A stretch of DNA of 64,000 nt, from assembly GCF_000484535.1 (NCBI RefSeq), contig NC_022600.1, positions 682,001 through 746,000 of the forward strand, in the 5' to 3' direction. Of this stretch, positions 16,343 to 25,420 are shown piece by piece. The notes below the pieces were generated by a model. The model was not told the origin of the DNA and searched no databases. It was given only the letters and a program-made list of their open reading frames with translations. This stretch comes from Gloeobacter kilaueensis JS1 (GTDB lineage: Bacteria > Cyanobacteriota > Cyanobacteriia > Gloeobacterales > Gloeobacteraceae). Position 1 is the stretch's first letter. The number at the start of each line of letters is the position of its first letter. Both the position numbers and the translations under genes were made by a program.

Positions 16343-17359
16343 TTAGCCCCCAGTGTGCGCCTCAGCGCTCCCGAGCCGTTCGCGGTCGTGGGGAGTCGAT
16401 AATTCCTGCAGGTCGGGACCAGGGGGGATGATGCCGCCAGGGTTGAGGGGGAAGAGGTTGCCGTAGTAGTCGCAGCGGATCGTATCGAAGTCGCAGGTAT
16501 CGGCAATGCCTGGTAATTGATAGAGATCGCGCAGGTAACCCCAGAGATGAGCGTAGTCGCGCACACGGCGGCGGTTGCACTTGAAGAGGCCGTGATAGAC
16601 CAGATCGAAGCGGATGAGGGTCGTAAAGAGGCGCACATCGGCGAGGCTCAGCTTTTCACCACAGAGGTAGCGGCGGGTTTCAAGGGCCGCATCGATGTCA
16701 TCGAGGGCTGCAAAGAGGCGATTCACCGCCTGCTCGTAGGCAGATTGGCTCTGGGCAAAACCCGTGCGATAGACGCCGTCGTTGATAGCAGCGTAGATCC
16801 GGCTGTTCCACTCATCGATCTGGGCCTTTAATCCTTCAGGATAGAGATTCTGCCCAGGCCGGGCGGCGAAGCGCTCGAAGGCAGCATCGAGCAGGACGAT
16901 AATCTCAGCACTCTCGTTGTTCACGATCGTGCGCGTCTGGCTGTCCCAGAGCACCGGTACCGTGCTGCGGCCCGTGTAACCGGCCTGGGAGAGCCGATAA
17001 AATTCTGCCAGGCTGCGGCAGCCTTCGTGCGCCCGCTCGAAGACCCAGCCCCCTTCGAGCGGATCGGGAACGACGACGACAACGGGAATGGCCGCCTCCA
17101 GCCCCTTGATCGCCCGGACGACCAGGGTGCGGTGCGCCCAGGGACAGCCCATGCCGACGATCAGTCGGTAGCGCCCGGCCTGGGGCTGGTACGGGTTGTC
17201 CGGTGCGTCGCTTATCTGGTGGCGAAACTGGCTTTCAGGCCGGACGTAGGCTCCGGCGCGGTCGCGGGGAGCGAGCCTTGCCATCATCGTGTGCCAGAGA
17301 GCCGTCCAGGTAAAGCGGACGGCGGCGATCAAAAATTTGGAAGGTAACGCTTTTGGCAT
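16343..17359 (-). CDS. glutathionyl-hydroquinone reductase (Xi-class GST)
   Basis: The 338-residue protein reduces glutathionyl-hydroquinones to hydroquinones with glutathione (Xi-class, PcpF/YqjG/Ecm4 family). The catalytic Cys is in GMGCPWAHRTLVVRAI. The glutathione-binding stretch VPVLWDSQTRTIVNNESAEI and the C-terminal helical domain with LSLADVRLFTTLIRFD and YAHLWGYLRDLYQ are as expected. The start at 17359 is supported by AGGAGG 10 bp upstream; the frame opens earlier (17425) without a better site. It is divergent from the gene at 17437 and converges with hicB, whose stop is 10 bp away. It marks the return to chromosomal base composition. Confidence 0.93.
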   Translation of the reverse strand: MPKALPSKFLIAAVRFTWTALWHTMMARLAPRDRAGAYVRPESQFRHQISDAPDNPYQPQAGRYRLIVGMGCPWAHRTLVVRAIKGLEAAIPVVVVVPDPLEGGWVFERAHEGCRSLAEFYRLSQAGYTGRSTVPVLWDSQTRTIVNNESAEIIVLLDAAFERFAARPGQNLYPEGLKAQIDEWNSRIYAAINDGVYRTGFAQSQSAYEQAVNRLFAALDDIDAALETRRYLCGEKLSLADVRLFTTLIRFDLVYHGLFKCNRRRVRDYAHLWGYLRDLYQLPGIADTCDFDTIRCDYYGNLFPLNPGGIIPPGPDLQELSTPHDRERLGSAEAHTGG

Positions 17360-17436
17360 GGTGCGCCCGCCTCCTGACTGTGCCCAGCCTAACTGAAGCT
17401 TCCGGCAGCGTTTCTCGCCTTGCAAGTGTCAGTAAC

Positions 17437-18237
17437 ATGGAAGTACCTGAACGCGGTGCATCGATGGCGGAACCCCAGCGCTCCAAGCTCGAACTGGCCG
17501 GTTTGCCGATCGGCAACGCTACGCTCACCCGCGCCGTCCTGCAGGAAGTGTTCCAGATCCTCAAGCCCATCGCTCCAGACGGGAGCTGGACAATGCTCGA
17601 AGGCAACAAGGATATGCGGATCACCGAGCAGAAGCGCCAACTTGCCCTCGAGAACACCAAAGAAGAAATTACTGTCTGGGTGGACGCCTCGGTGCTCAAC
17701 CGTGGCCTGCAGCGCTGGATTGCCCTCGACTTTCAGCAGCCCAACCTTGAGGAGGTGCCGACAGCGGAGGCGGGCAACTGGCGGGTCTTTCTGCGCGGCC
17801 AGAGTGGTTCGATCGAGCTGGGCGACGGCGAGGCGACGGTCGGACTCGGGGTGGTGCTGCTGCTTAAATATGCGACGGCGGTGGGGGAGCTGGTCTCCTC
17901 GACGATCGCGGCCCAGGTGGAGGTACGGGGCATAGCGATTCCGGACATCAACGCCGATCGGGTGCTCATCCAGCTCAACGCCGCCCGGGTGCGCTGGGAG
18001 GACCGGGTGATCGAACCGCGCCTCACCGGGATTATTCTTAAAGCCGTGCTCAACCAGATTCCGTTTTTTCCGAGCCTGCCGGTGATGACGAGCTTTCTTT
18101 TGCCGTGGTTCGACTTTCGCCGCCAGGTGGGCCAGTTCGTACTCAGCTCGGTCGAAGTCCATCCTGGCAGGTTAAAGCTGGGCATGAAGTTCTTCGAGGC
18201 GGATCTGGTGAGAAGGCCGGAACTGGGCCGGACTTAG
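17437..18237 (+). CDS. conserved hypothetical protein
   Basis: A 266-residue soluble protein of mainly beta composition that I do not firmly recognise. An in-frame ATG at 17464 (MAEPQRSKLELAGLPIGN) is a possible alternative start; neither has a strong ribosome-binding site. Features are LENTKEEITVWVDASVLNRGLQ, a hydrophobic stretch VGLGVVLLLKYATAVGELV and a C-terminus with SSVEVHPGRLKLGMKFFEAD. The last element is reminiscent of the DUF2993/LmeA lipid-binding family, but the match is weak. Its stop overlaps the end of the convergent TPR gene by 4 bp. Confidence 0.6.
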   Translation: MEVPERGASMAEPQRSKLELAGLPIGNATLTRAVLQEVFQILKPIAPDGSWTMLEGNKDMRITEQKRQLALENTKEEITVWVDASVLNRGLQRWIALDFQQPNLEEVPTAEAGNWRVFLRGQSGSIELGDGEATVGLGVVLLLKYATAVGELVSSTIAAQVEVRGIAIPDINADRVLIQLNAARVRWEDRVIEPRLTGIILKAVLNQIPFFPSLPVMTSFLLPWFDFRRQVGQFVLSSVEVHPGRLKLGMKFFEADLVRRPELGRT

Positions 18238-19133
18238 GGGGTGACGGTCACGGTTGGCAGGGTGGCTGCCGCCTGCTCCGCCTGGACGCCGCGCTCGCGC
18301 TCGATCTGCTTGCGCGTCCCTTCGGGGAGCTGATCGCCTGCGGCCAGGGCGCGGTCGAACTGATCGACCGCCTCGGCGGCCCGTCCTTTAAGCGCAAGGA
18401 TCTGGCCCTTGAGGTAGTAGAGATCGGGGTTACTCGGGGCAGCGGCAAGCGCCTGATCGACCATGCCCAGGGCGTCGTCGTAGAGTTTTTTGTCCCGAAA
18501 GGCAAGGGCCTGGCCACGCATCGAAAGATAATTTGGGGCGGCCTTGCGAAATTCGCGGATTGCCTCGTCGTGTTTGGTGAGCAGGGTGTCGATGTAGCCT
18601 ACGAACAGGTTGATCTCCGGATCGTCCGGGGCAGTTTCGCGGGCCGCCTTAAATTCAAGAAACATCGACGGCACAAAGGTCAGCATCTTGGGCAGGGCGA
18701 TAAATCCGTCTTTGAGGTAATAGCTCGACGCTTCCAGACCCTGGGCCAGACCGGTGTAGAGGTGCGAGCGGCTCGGATCTTTAGAAGCCATCGCCTGGGC
18801 AACATCGCGGGTCTTTTTGGCAAGGGTCAAAAGCCGATCGACCTGGCCGTTCTGGTAGGCGAGGGCCGCCTGCAGGGTAAAGACCAGCGGCTCATCAGGA
18901 TTTTGCCGCTGGGCCAGCTCCAGCTTTTGAGCCGCATTTTGATAGTCGCCCCGCTTGAAGAAGTCCTCAAAAGCGCCCTGCAGCGCCGGGCCGATGGGCC
19001 GGGCAGCACCGCCTGTCCGAAAAGGATCCGCCGCCTGCGCCGGAAGTGTTCTCCAACTGCCACTGAGCATCAAGGCGGCGAGGCCCGCTAAAAAGAGCTG
19101 CTTTGCTTGTTTGCGCTTGGCTGTTTGCACCAT
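18234..19133 (-). CDS. exported TPR protein, Sll0314/Alr1548 type
   Basis: The 299-residue protein has a signal peptide (AKQLFLAGLAALMLSGSW through AQAAD). The mature start ADPFRTGGAARPIGPALQGAF resembles the cyanobacterial Sll0314/Alr1548 TPR family. At least four tetratricopeptide repeats follow, for example DYQNAAQKLELAQRQNPDEP and YDDALGMVDQALAAAPSNPD. TPRs mediate protein-protein contact, so it is probably a periplasmic scaffold. The start at 19133 gives a standard signal peptide; the frame opens earlier (19262). It is divergent from cysH. Confidence 0.8.
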   Translation of the reverse strand: MVQTAKRKQAKQLFLAGLAALMLSGSWRTLPAQAADPFRTGGAARPIGPALQGAFEDFFKRGDYQNAAQKLELAQRQNPDEPLVFTLQAALAYQNGQVDRLLTLAKKTRDVAQAMASKDPSRSHLYTGLAQGLEASSYYLKDGFIALPKMLTFVPSMFLEFKAARETAPDDPEINLFVGYIDTLLTKHDEAIREFRKAAPNYLSMRGQALAFRDKKLYDDALGMVDQALAAAPSNPDLYYLKGQILALKGRAAEAVDQFDRALAAGDQLPEGTRKQIERERGVQAEQAAATLPTVTVTP

Positions 19134-19296
19134 CGTCGTTGCCGTTCGCGACACTTTGACCAATTTATCTTCAAGGGCCGCCCCGCTGTTATCCCGGCCA
19201 CGGGCCGACGGGCAACCACTTTTAGCTAAGTCGTTGGAACGGCCCGATTTGTTCTCTGTCATCTTGATTACGGATTTCGCCCCATGTCAGTCGGAT

Positions 19297-19337
19297 TACA
19301 GTACAAATTCTCTCCTTTCTCTAGCGGTCTACAGTAC
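19297..19337. promoter_or_regulatory. direct repeat upstream of cysH, possible operator
   Basis: The octamer TACAGTAC occurs twice, at 19297-19304 and 19330-19337, 33 bp apart, in the cysH upstream region. The three-turn spacing is compatible with a dimeric regulator. No known regulator consensus is matched; this is a positional inference. Confidence 0.25.
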
Positions 19338-19361
19338 TATTAAGGAGATTAACTGCAAGAG

Positions 19362-20099
19362 ATGGTACGGATGTCAGTTCTGGGTGAGCGTGAGCAGACG
19401 GCGGGGGCTTCCCGAGCAAGCTTGGAGCAATTGGCCCGGCAGTGGGAGGGTCTGGCACCCCAGGCGATTCTAGTCGAAGCGGTGCGAGCCTTCGGTCAGC
19501 AACTGGTGCTTGCGACGGCTCTCGGTCCTGAATCGATCGTGCTCGTCGATATGCTCGTGCGCATCTGGCCCCAGCCCCAGGCGTTTTTTCTGGATACCGG
19601 CCTGCATTTTCCTGAGACCCTGGCCCTCAAGGACCGGTTGCTGGAGCGCTATCCGCAGTTGCAGTTGCAGGTAGTCAAACCGCTACTGAGCGTCGAGGAG
19701 CAGCAGGTGCGCTACGGCGAGCGGCTTTTTGAGCACCGGCCCGATCAATGCTGTGCGATGCGCAAGGTCGAACCCCTCAACCGCGTACTCGCCCCCTACA
19801 AAGCCTGGATTACCGGGATGCGCCGCGAGCAGTCCCCGAGTCGAGCCGAGGCTGGCGTCGTGCAGTGGGACTCCAGCCGGGGCATGGTCAAATTCAATCC
19901 CCTTGCCTTCTGGAGCCACAAGCAGGTCTGGAGCTACATCGCCGAGCACGATCTGCCCTACAATCCCCTGCACGATCAGGGATATCCGTCGATCGGTTGC
20001 TCGCCCGCCTGCTGCACCGCCCCGGTCGCTGTGGGGGCGGACCCGCGCTCCGGTCGCTGGCAGGGCAAGAGCAAGACCGAGTGCGGCCTGCATCTATAA
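19362..20099 (+). CDS. cysH: phosphoadenylyl/adenylyl-sulfate reductase, [4Fe-4S] type
   Basis: The 245-residue enzyme reduces activated sulfate (APS or PAPS) to sulfite in assimilatory sulfate reduction. The fold is seen as LATALGPESIVLVDMLVR, then FLDTGLHFPET. Cys pairs CCAMRK (about 128) and GCSPACC (about 214) provide the iron-sulfur ligands, which argues for the cluster-bearing class that commonly uses APS. The catalytic Cys is in the C-terminal ECGLHL. The ATG at 19362 has GGAG 14 bp upstream; an ATG three codons later is possible. No sulfate transporter or sulfite reductase gene is adjacent. Confidence 0.93.
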   Translation: MVRMSVLGEREQTAGASRASLEQLARQWEGLAPQAILVEAVRAFGQQLVLATALGPESIVLVDMLVRIWPQPQAFFLDTGLHFPETLALKDRLLERYPQLQLQVVKPLLSVEEQQVRYGERLFEHRPDQCCAMRKVEPLNRVLAPYKAWITGMRREQSPSRAEAGVVQWDSSRGMVKFNPLAFWSHKQVWSYIAEHDLPYNPLHDQGYPSIGCSPACCTAPVAVGADPRSGRWQGKSKTECGLHL

Positions 20100-20169
20100 G
20101 AACTTTTTTGAAGGTGGCCTGTACCGCGCCGTGGACCTAGGGGACCGCCATCTGGCGAAAAGAGAAAAA

Positions 20170-21399
20170 TTACTTGATCGTCACGACGAACGAGTAGGTG
20201 ATGAGCTGATCGCTGGCCAGAGATTTCGCGCTCAAGACGACCGGCACCGACCGCCCGGTGGAACCGGTGACGGTGACTGCGACGGAGGTGGAGCCTTTGT
20301 TGATCAGATCGTTCCACTGGCTGCTACTGGCAGGAGCGGGGGTCAGTTCAGCCCCGTTACCGACTTTGAGGCGCAGTGAACCCGGATCGACGCCGCTGGT
20401 GGTAACGGCGACGTTGAGCGTCGAGCCGCTCACCACCGAAGAAGCCGAGGGCGTCGCGCTCAGGGTGGCCGGTTTGGGGTAGGGGATGAGGTAGCCCGAA
20501 AGCCAGCTCACCTGCTGCAGATTTAAGGCCGAAAGGTTAATCGGGTTGCCGTAGACGCCGGGGTAGGTGACGGTACCGTTGAAGGCTGTTCCCTGAACGA
20601 CCAGCTTTGGCTCGGAGGACGGGCTGCTGCTCTGGAAGTACTGGAGGGTGCTCTGGTAGAGGCTATTTTCTGGCAGGTAGAAGCTGAGCTGGCGGCCCGG
20701 TGTGGTAGAGGCGAGCAGATTGCCCTGCAAGTAACCGCTGCTGTTGATCGTTGCCTGGTAGCGCTGGTTGTCGATGTTGATGTAGTAGTGGTTGCTAAAA
20801 AGGGTGACAGCCGTTGCCGGATAAAGCACGAGGCCACCAAATGCCCAGGGGACTATCTGCACGGGCAGCGTCCCGACACCTACGGGGTTATAGCTGTAGA
20901 AGTTGAGTCTGAGGGTGCGCACGTTCACGCCACTTGCAGAAGGATTGGTGCCGCCATAATAGGCTTGAATCTGCAGGGGCAGGCTCGTCATGTCGCTGGG
21001 GAGATCGCGGGTGACCGAGGCGAGGGTGTAGGCGCGCTGATCGACGGGGTTGCCGCCGTCTTGATTGCAATCGACATCGAGCCCACCAGGTGCGCCGGTG
21101 AAGGGCAAATACTGATAGTTGACATAGGCAAAAAGGCCAGTGCAACTGTTAGATACAGAGATCTGGGCCTCCGCCGTCACAATCACATAGTCGGGATGGG
21201 TAGGCAGGTTACTGATATCGACGGTACCGCCAGAAGGGGACCAGTACTGTCCGTTGTTGAGGTAGCCAATGCCAGTGATCTCCCGCGTGCCGACGAGATA
21301 GCCCGTGCGCTGAGCTTCGGCCAGAGCCTGCCCCGGCAGGGCAACCCAGAGTGGGCAAAGAAGAAGACTGGCTGTCAAAAATGTGAGCAGTGACTTCAT
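20170..21399 (-). CDS. large exported protein of unknown function
   Basis: The 409-residue protein has a signal peptide (MKSLLTFLTASLLLCPLWVALPGQALA). It is rich in Ser, Thr, Gly, Tyr and Asn with a beta-strand periodicity, as in surface or adhesin-like proteins. The last 90 residues, from ATLSATPSASSVVSGSTLNV, look like an immunoglobulin-like domain. There are two Cys residues in the mature part, at SCTG and VDCNQ, possibly a disulfide. Its ATG overlaps the end of a pseudopilin gene by 4 bp, so both are made together. It may be a substrate or tip component of a type IV pilus or type II-like machine. Family not recognised. Confidence 0.7.
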   Translation of the reverse strand: MKSLLTFLTASLLLCPLWVALPGQALAEAQRTGYLVGTREITGIGYLNNGQYWSPSGGTVDISNLPTHPDYVIVTAEAQISVSNSCTGLFAYVNYQYLPFTGAPGGLDVDCNQDGGNPVDQRAYTLASVTRDLPSDMTSLPLQIQAYYGGTNPSASGVNVRTLRLNFYSYNPVGVGTLPVQIVPWAFGGLVLYPATAVTLFSNHYYINIDNQRYQATINSSGYLQGNLLASTTPGRQLSFYLPENSLYQSTLQYFQSSSPSSEPKLVVQGTAFNGTVTYPGVYGNPINLSALNLQQVSWLSGYLIPYPKPATLSATPSASSVVSGSTLNVAVTTSGVDPGSLRLKVGNGAELTPAPASSSQWNDLINKGSTSVAVTVTGSTGRSVPVVLSAKSLASDQLITYSFVVTIK

Positions 21400-21854
21400 G
21401 GAACGATCGCAAGGCTACAGGAGATGGCAGGGTCGGCGGGTGTGCAACCGGTGCCCGTGAGCGTTATTCGGCCCGGTTGCTCGGTGCGTTCGAGGCTGGA
21501 GGGCAGATAGTTTTGCGCCCGCTCGTAGTCCATCCCTTCGGGCAGGGTGCGCCGTGAACCGTCGGGGAGGGTGGGCGATCCCGGTGGGGTGTAGAGGGCA
21601 AGCCAGCGCTCAGCGTCGGCGCTGTCGCTCAACTGCGGCAGGCTGCCGTAGAGGCGGGCGTACTGCCTGAGGGCCTGCTCGATGAGAGCGACGGAGGTGC
21701 TATCCAGTCTGTGGTTCGCCGCTTTGCGCCACTGCAAGGCTGTAGCAGTACTGCCGACGACGAGAATCGTCGTGACCGCCAGGGCAGTCGTCCACTCGAT
21801 AAAGGTCAGACCACGGGCCGAGCGCAGTGTGCGGGAGGCAAACGGCACAGACAT
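21396..21854 (-). CDS. prepilin-like protein (type IV pilin / pseudopilin N-terminus)
   Basis: The 152-residue protein has a prepilin leader followed by RGLTFIEWTTALAVTTILVV, where a prepilin peptidase would cut after Gly and methylate the new N-terminus. Glu at position +5 of the mature protein is present. The rest is a short soluble headgroup with two Cys near the C-terminus (GCTPADPAISC). Length is typical of minor pseudopilins. The following gene encodes a large exported protein and overlaps by 4 bp. Together they suggest a small surface-structure operon whose machinery is elsewhere. Confidence 0.8.
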   Translation of the reverse strand: MSVPFASRTLRSARGLTFIEWTTALAVTTILVVGSTATALQWRKAANHRLDSTSVALIEQALRQYARLYGSLPQLSDSADAERWLALYTPPGSPTLPDGSRRTLPEGMDYERAQNYLPSSLERTEQPGRITLTGTGCTPADPAISCSLAIVP

Positions 21855-21917
21855 GGTAATTTTGCCGAAAGCGACGACGCCTCAGTATAAGCGCAGGCAT
21901 GGGAAATTTACAAGCGA

Positions 21918-22820
21918 TCAGTCTTTTTCGAGTCGAACGCCGGTGGGCTGGGTGGTACAGACGAACGTTTCGAGGTGCGGATCGGCGGCGAGAGCGGCGT
22001 GGATCGCCCCGGCATGGTCAAGGTCGCGGGCCAGGCCAAAGACACTCGGCCCGGAGCCCGACATCATCGCTGCCAGTGCCCCTGCTTCGATGAGCCGTTC
22101 CCGCAGATGGGCGACCTCCGGATGGGCCGGCAGCACGGCCCGTTCGAGGTCGTTGTGCAGCGAGGCGGCGATGCGAGCGGGATCTTGACTGGCGACGGCG
22201 GCGAGGAGGGCGTTGGTGCGGCTGCGTTCCACCACGGTGCCTGGGGCCAGATGGTCCTGCCGGTAGGTGCGGTAGGCCCAGGCGGTGGACACCTGCAGAT
22301 CGGCGGGCTTGGCCAGCACCAGATGCAAATTTTCTAAGGGCGGCTGGGGGGTGAGCACTTCTCCCCGGCCAGTGGCGAGGGCAGTGCCGCCCATGACACA
22401 AAAAGGGACGTCGGAGCCGAGGCTCGCTCCCAGGGTGCGCAGTTCTTTTTGCGTTAGTCCCAGATCCCAGAGCACGTTGAGGCCGGCCAGCACCGCCGCC
22501 GCGTCGGTCGAACCCCCTGCAAGGCCGGCGGCGACCGGGATGCGCTTTTTGAGGGCGATCTCGACGCCTCTGTCGATGCCCATGCTCTGCTGCAACAGTT
22601 CGGCGGCCCGGACCGCGAGGTTCGTGCGGTCAACGGGCACAAGCGGGTGCGGGCAGATGAGGCGAATCTGGTGCCCCGGAATACTGGTGAGGGTGAGCGT
22701 GTCAGAAAGATCGATGCTCTGGAGGACCATCACCAGCTCGTGATAGTCGTCGGGCCTGACACCGAGAATTTCGAGGTACAGGTTGATCTTGGCGGCGGCC
22801 CGCAGGCGGATCTGTTTCAT
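21918..22820 (-). CDS. ispE: 4-diphosphocytidyl-2-C-methyl-D-erythritol kinase
   Basis: The 300-residue GHMP kinase phosphorylates the 2-hydroxyl of CDP-methylerythritol in the MEP isoprenoid pathway, which supplies carotenoids, quinones and the phytyl chain of chlorophyll. The N-terminus [22 protein letters not shown] carries the catalytic Lys. The ATP loop is [17 protein letters not shown], and the C-terminal GHMP motif is [13 protein letters not shown]. Length is normal. Its start overlaps the pdxJ stop by 4 bp (ATGA), so pdxJ and ispE form an operon. Confidence 0.95.
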   Translation of the reverse strand: MKQIRLRAAAKINLYLEILGVRPDDYHELVMVLQSIDLSDTLTLTSIPGHQIRLICPHPLVPVDRTNLAVRAAELLQQSMGIDRGVEIALKKRIPVAAGLAGGSTDAAAVLAGLNVLWDLGLTQKELRTLGASLGSDVPFCVMGGTALATGRGEVLTPQPPLENLHLVLAKPADLQVSTAWAYRTYRQDHLAPGTVVERSRTNALLAAVASQDPARIAASLHNDLERAVLPAHPEVAHLRERLIEAGALAAMMSGSGPSVFGLARDLDHAGAIHAALAADPHLETFVCTTQPTGVRLEKD

Positions 22821-23536
22821 CCGGCTTCGATCGCCTGTTTCATCTCGCGCACGGCCCGCTCAAGGCCAACGAGCACCGCCCGAGCGATGATCGAATGGCC
22901 GATATTCAGTTCTTCGATGCCGCTCAGCCGGGCAACCGGCCCGACGTTCCAGTAGGTGAGGCCGTGCCCGGCGTTGACCCTGAGGCCCAGCGCCTGTGCC
23001 TCCTCGCAGGCGGCAGCAAGCTGACGCAGTTGGGCAGCCCGGCCCGCCTCCCCTTGGGACTCGGCGTAGCGCCCGGTGTGCAGCTCGACGAACTTGGCAC
23101 CGCTTCTGGCACTCGCCTGCAACTGGGCCGGCTGGGGATCGACGAACAGACTCACGGGAATGCCCGCCCCCTGCAACTGCTCGACGACAAGGCCGATGGC
23201 CACAAGCTGCCCCTCGACGTCGAGGCCGCCCTCGGTGGTCACCTCCTCGCGCCGCTCAGGGACGAGGGTCACGTAGTCGGGCCGGACAGCGAGGGCAATC
23301 TTGACCATCTCGGCGGTGGCAGCCATCTCGAGGTTGAGGTGGGTGCGCACGGTCCGCCGCAAAATTTCGACGTCGCGGTCTTGAATATGGCGGCGGTCCT
23401 CCCGCAGGTGGGCGGTGATGCCGTCGGCTCCCGCCAGCTCGACCAGCACCGCCGCTGCCACCGGGTCGGGTTCGACGGTGCGGCGGGCCTGCCGGACAGT
23501 GGCGATGTGATCGATGTTGACCCCGAGTGTGGGCAC
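22817..23536 (-). CDS. pdxJ: pyridoxine 5'-phosphate synthase
   Basis: The 239-residue TIM-barrel enzyme condenses 1-deoxyxylulose 5-phosphate with aminoacetone 3-phosphate to give pyridoxine 5'-phosphate. The start [19 protein letters not shown] is diagnostic. Also typical are [35 protein letters not shown] and [12 protein letters not shown]. Length matches the family (about 240). It is the first gene of the pdxJ-ispE pair. The pairing is metabolically sensible because both pathways draw on deoxyxylulose phosphate. Confidence 0.96.
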   Translation of the reverse strand: MPTLGVNIDHIATVRQARRTVEPDPVAAAVLVELAGADGITAHLREDRRHIQDRDVEILRRTVRTHLNLEMAATAEMVKIALAVRPDYVTLVPERREEVTTEGGLDVEGQLVAIGLVVEQLQGAGIPVSLFVDPQPAQLQASARSGAKFVELHTGRYAESQGEAGRAAQLRQLAAACEEAQALGLRVNAGHGLTYWNVGPVARLSGIEELNIGHSIIARAVLVGLERAVREMKQAIEAG

Positions 23537-23625
23537 CGGTTATTCCCCCAAATTTCCCTCATTTTATCGTCCGCCCCCGCCGCCTGAGATGCCCAGACCA
23601 ATAGGTAGTTATTCCTGCGGGCCGG

Positions 23626-24060
23626 GTGTACTCTGGGTATCAAAGTGTCTTTTTATTGCAGAGTGTGATCGATTTTTTCTTAGACAGGCTCGGTCTTACC
23701 CCGGCGGTGTGTGCCGGGTTCAGTCTGTGGGCGCTGGCTCTTTATCTGGTTTTCATTCGTTTTAACCAGCGGCTGGTGGACCTGCTCTGCAGCTGGCTCA
23801 ACGACGCGGACCGCTCACTGTTTAGTGAGCAGACCCTCAACCGCAGACCCAAAGGCTGGGAGGAGCGCAACCAGCTTTTTGCCTCGATCTTGAGTGTGCT
23901 GCCCTCGCTGGGATTGGGGCTGGGGCTGTTTCTGGTGCTCAACACCACCCTAGGCAGCAGTTGGGCCATCGCCAGCGGTCTGCTCATCGCGATCGGAGCC
24001 GGGGTCTATCAGCTTGGCCGCCAGGATGCGGAGAACTCCCGCCGCGATCGCCGTCCTTGA
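23626..24060 (+). CDS. membrane protein of unknown function
   Basis: A 144-residue protein with three predicted membrane helices (about 26-44, 87-107 and 110-130). A charged cytoplasmic loop of 40 residues (SWLNDADRSLFSEQTLNRRPKGWEE) lies between the first two. The GTG at 23626 is the longest start; GTG at 23665 is an alternative, and neither has a good ribosome-binding site. I do not recognise the family. It is divergent from pdxJ, with 90 bp between them. Confidence 0.55.
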   Translation: MYSGYQSVFLLQSVIDFFLDRLGLTPAVCAGFSLWALALYLVFIRFNQRLVDLLCSWLNDADRSLFSEQTLNRRPKGWEERNQLFASILSVLPSLGLGLGLFLVLNTTLGSSWAIASGLLIAIGAGVYQLGRQDAENSRRDRRP

Positions 24061-24178
24061 GACAGGCTTGTATCACGAAATCCCCTACCCAAAGAGATAC
24101 TTACCAGTTCAATCTTGTGGCTGACGTGCCGAGAGTTCAGGCTCTTTATCTTAGAACTATCGGTTCAAGGAGGTTCAA

Positions 24179-24439
24179 GTGAGTATTCTCAGTTTTCTGC
24201 TGTTCCTGGTTGTAGCTGCCGTCTGCGCCTTCATCGCCGAGGCGATCGTCCCTGGTCGCGTACCCGGCGGCTGGCTGGTCGCTGCCATCTTCGGCATCAT
24301 CGGTGCCTGGCTCGGTGCGGCTCTGTTCGGCAACTTCGGTCCCGTGCTGGCCGGTGTCGCCCTGCTTCCGACGATCATCGGTTCTGCCATTCTCGTGTTC
24401 GTCGTGTCGCTGTTTTCCGGCTACGTCGTGCGCCGCTGA
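24179..24439 (+). CDS. GlsB/YeaQ/YmgE family stress-response membrane protein
   Basis: The 86-residue protein has three membrane helices with abundant Gly and Ala. ARIVPG-like EAIVPGRVPGGWLVAAIFGIIGAWLG is the typical core. It begins with GTG at 24179, preceded by AAGGAGG. The family (often called transglycosylase-associated, although no such activity is shown) is induced by stress in many bacteria. No partner gene is adjacent. Confidence 0.85.
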   Translation: MSILSFLLFLVVAAVCAFIAEAIVPGRVPGGWLVAAIFGIIGAWLGAALFGNFGPVLAGVALLPTIIGSAILVFVVSLFSGYVVRR

Positions 24440-24503
24440 TGGTTGTCAGGTCGCTGTCAGGGGGGCAGCAGGCTCGCAACTGCGGCATTCACCCATTGAT
24501 TTT

Positions 24504-24932
24504 TCAGGCTTCGGACTGCACCAGGACCATCGTGGTCGAGCTGTTGCGTCCGAAGCCTAATTTTTCGTAGAAGCCCTGCTGAAAAGTCGTCATCAAATAG
24601 ACGCGCTCGACTTCCTTTAGCTGCGGCTGCTCCAATAATATCTGCAACAATTGCCGTCCTATGCCAAAAGCCTGGTGCTGGGGATGAACGACGACATCCC
24701 AGATTGTCGCTCGAAAGACACCGTCACTGGTGGCACGGGCGAATCCGACCAGCTTACCGTCCGCGTGAGCTGCGACAACCGGATTGCTACAGGCGAGCAT
24801 CTGCTCCAGCTTCTGGATCGATCGGTTCTGTGCCCAGAAAGCCCCTTCGTCGAACAGTTGCTGGAGCTGAAGCGGATCGACGGCCTCTCTACGGACCGAA
24901 AACGTGATCGAAAGCGTTGCAGAATTACCCAC
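24504..24932 (-). CDS. GNAT N-acetyltransferase, Ycf52-like
   Basis: A 142-residue single-domain GNAT protein. The acetyl-CoA loop is HPQHQAFGIGRQLL. The central strand TIWDVVVHP and the C-terminal FQQGFYEKLGFGRNSSTTM complete the fold. Its pattern resembles the cyanobacterial and plastid Ycf52/NSI branch, relatives of which in plastids acetylate proteins and melatonin precursors. Substrate here is unknown. It converges with the stress membrane protein gene. Confidence 0.8.
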   Translation of the reverse strand: MGNSATLSITFSVRREAVDPLQLQQLFDEGAFWAQNRSIQKLEQMLACSNPVVAAHADGKLVGFARATSDGVFRATIWDVVVHPQHQAFGIGRQLLQILLEQPQLKEVERVYLMTTFQQGFYEKLGFGRNSSTTMVLVQSEA

Positions 24933-25037
24933 CGGCAGATGCCCACAGTCACTTTATCCACCGTAACATTTGTCGAGGTCCGATCCGGCTTTTAGATTTT
25001 AGGATAAAAAAGAATCTCTGCTGGAGCGTCGCCTGTC

Positions 25038-25304
25038 GTGGCTGCCCAACGTCCGCCTCAGACCGAAGTGACCATGCGCGTCAGCGCTCGCTCGCTGGCG
25101 GTGGGCTGGCTCGAAGGCAGCGTCGAGGGTGGACAGTACCAGTGGACTTTTTGCTGGCACTTCCGCGCTGGTGGCCGGCTGGACATCTACCCCTCCCTGG
25201 GCCGAGCGCTCATCAAAGAACCGCTCCAGCGCTTTCTCGAAAAGCACGACTTTCAGCTTGAGACCGGCGAGACCTACGCCTTTACCGTCCGCGCCCGCAT
25301 CTAA
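25038..25304 (+). CDS. DUF3146 family cyanobacterial protein
   Basis: The 88-residue protein matches the pattern I associate with cyanobacterial DUF3146: WLEGSVEGGQYQWTFCWHFR, then YPSLGRALIKEPLQRFLEK and a final TYAFTVRARI. It is soluble, basic and probably an alpha+beta fold. Function is unknown. The start is GTG at 25038. It is divergent from the GNAT gene and converges with the carboxysome cluster; no functional connection with the latter is evident. Confidence 0.75.
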   Translation: MAAQRPPQTEVTMRVSARSLAVGWLEGSVEGGQYQWTFCWHFRAGGRLDIYPSLGRALIKEPLQRFLEKHDFQLETGETYAFTVRARI

Positions 25305-25420
25305 CTTTCTCCTGTACTTTCAAAAATTGCTGCTGGGCTTGAGCAGGCCGTTGAACTTCAATGCCTGGCAGGTCCTGGTCTCGCTTTGGGGAGCAAATCG
25401 GTAGGAATGGAGCATGACTT

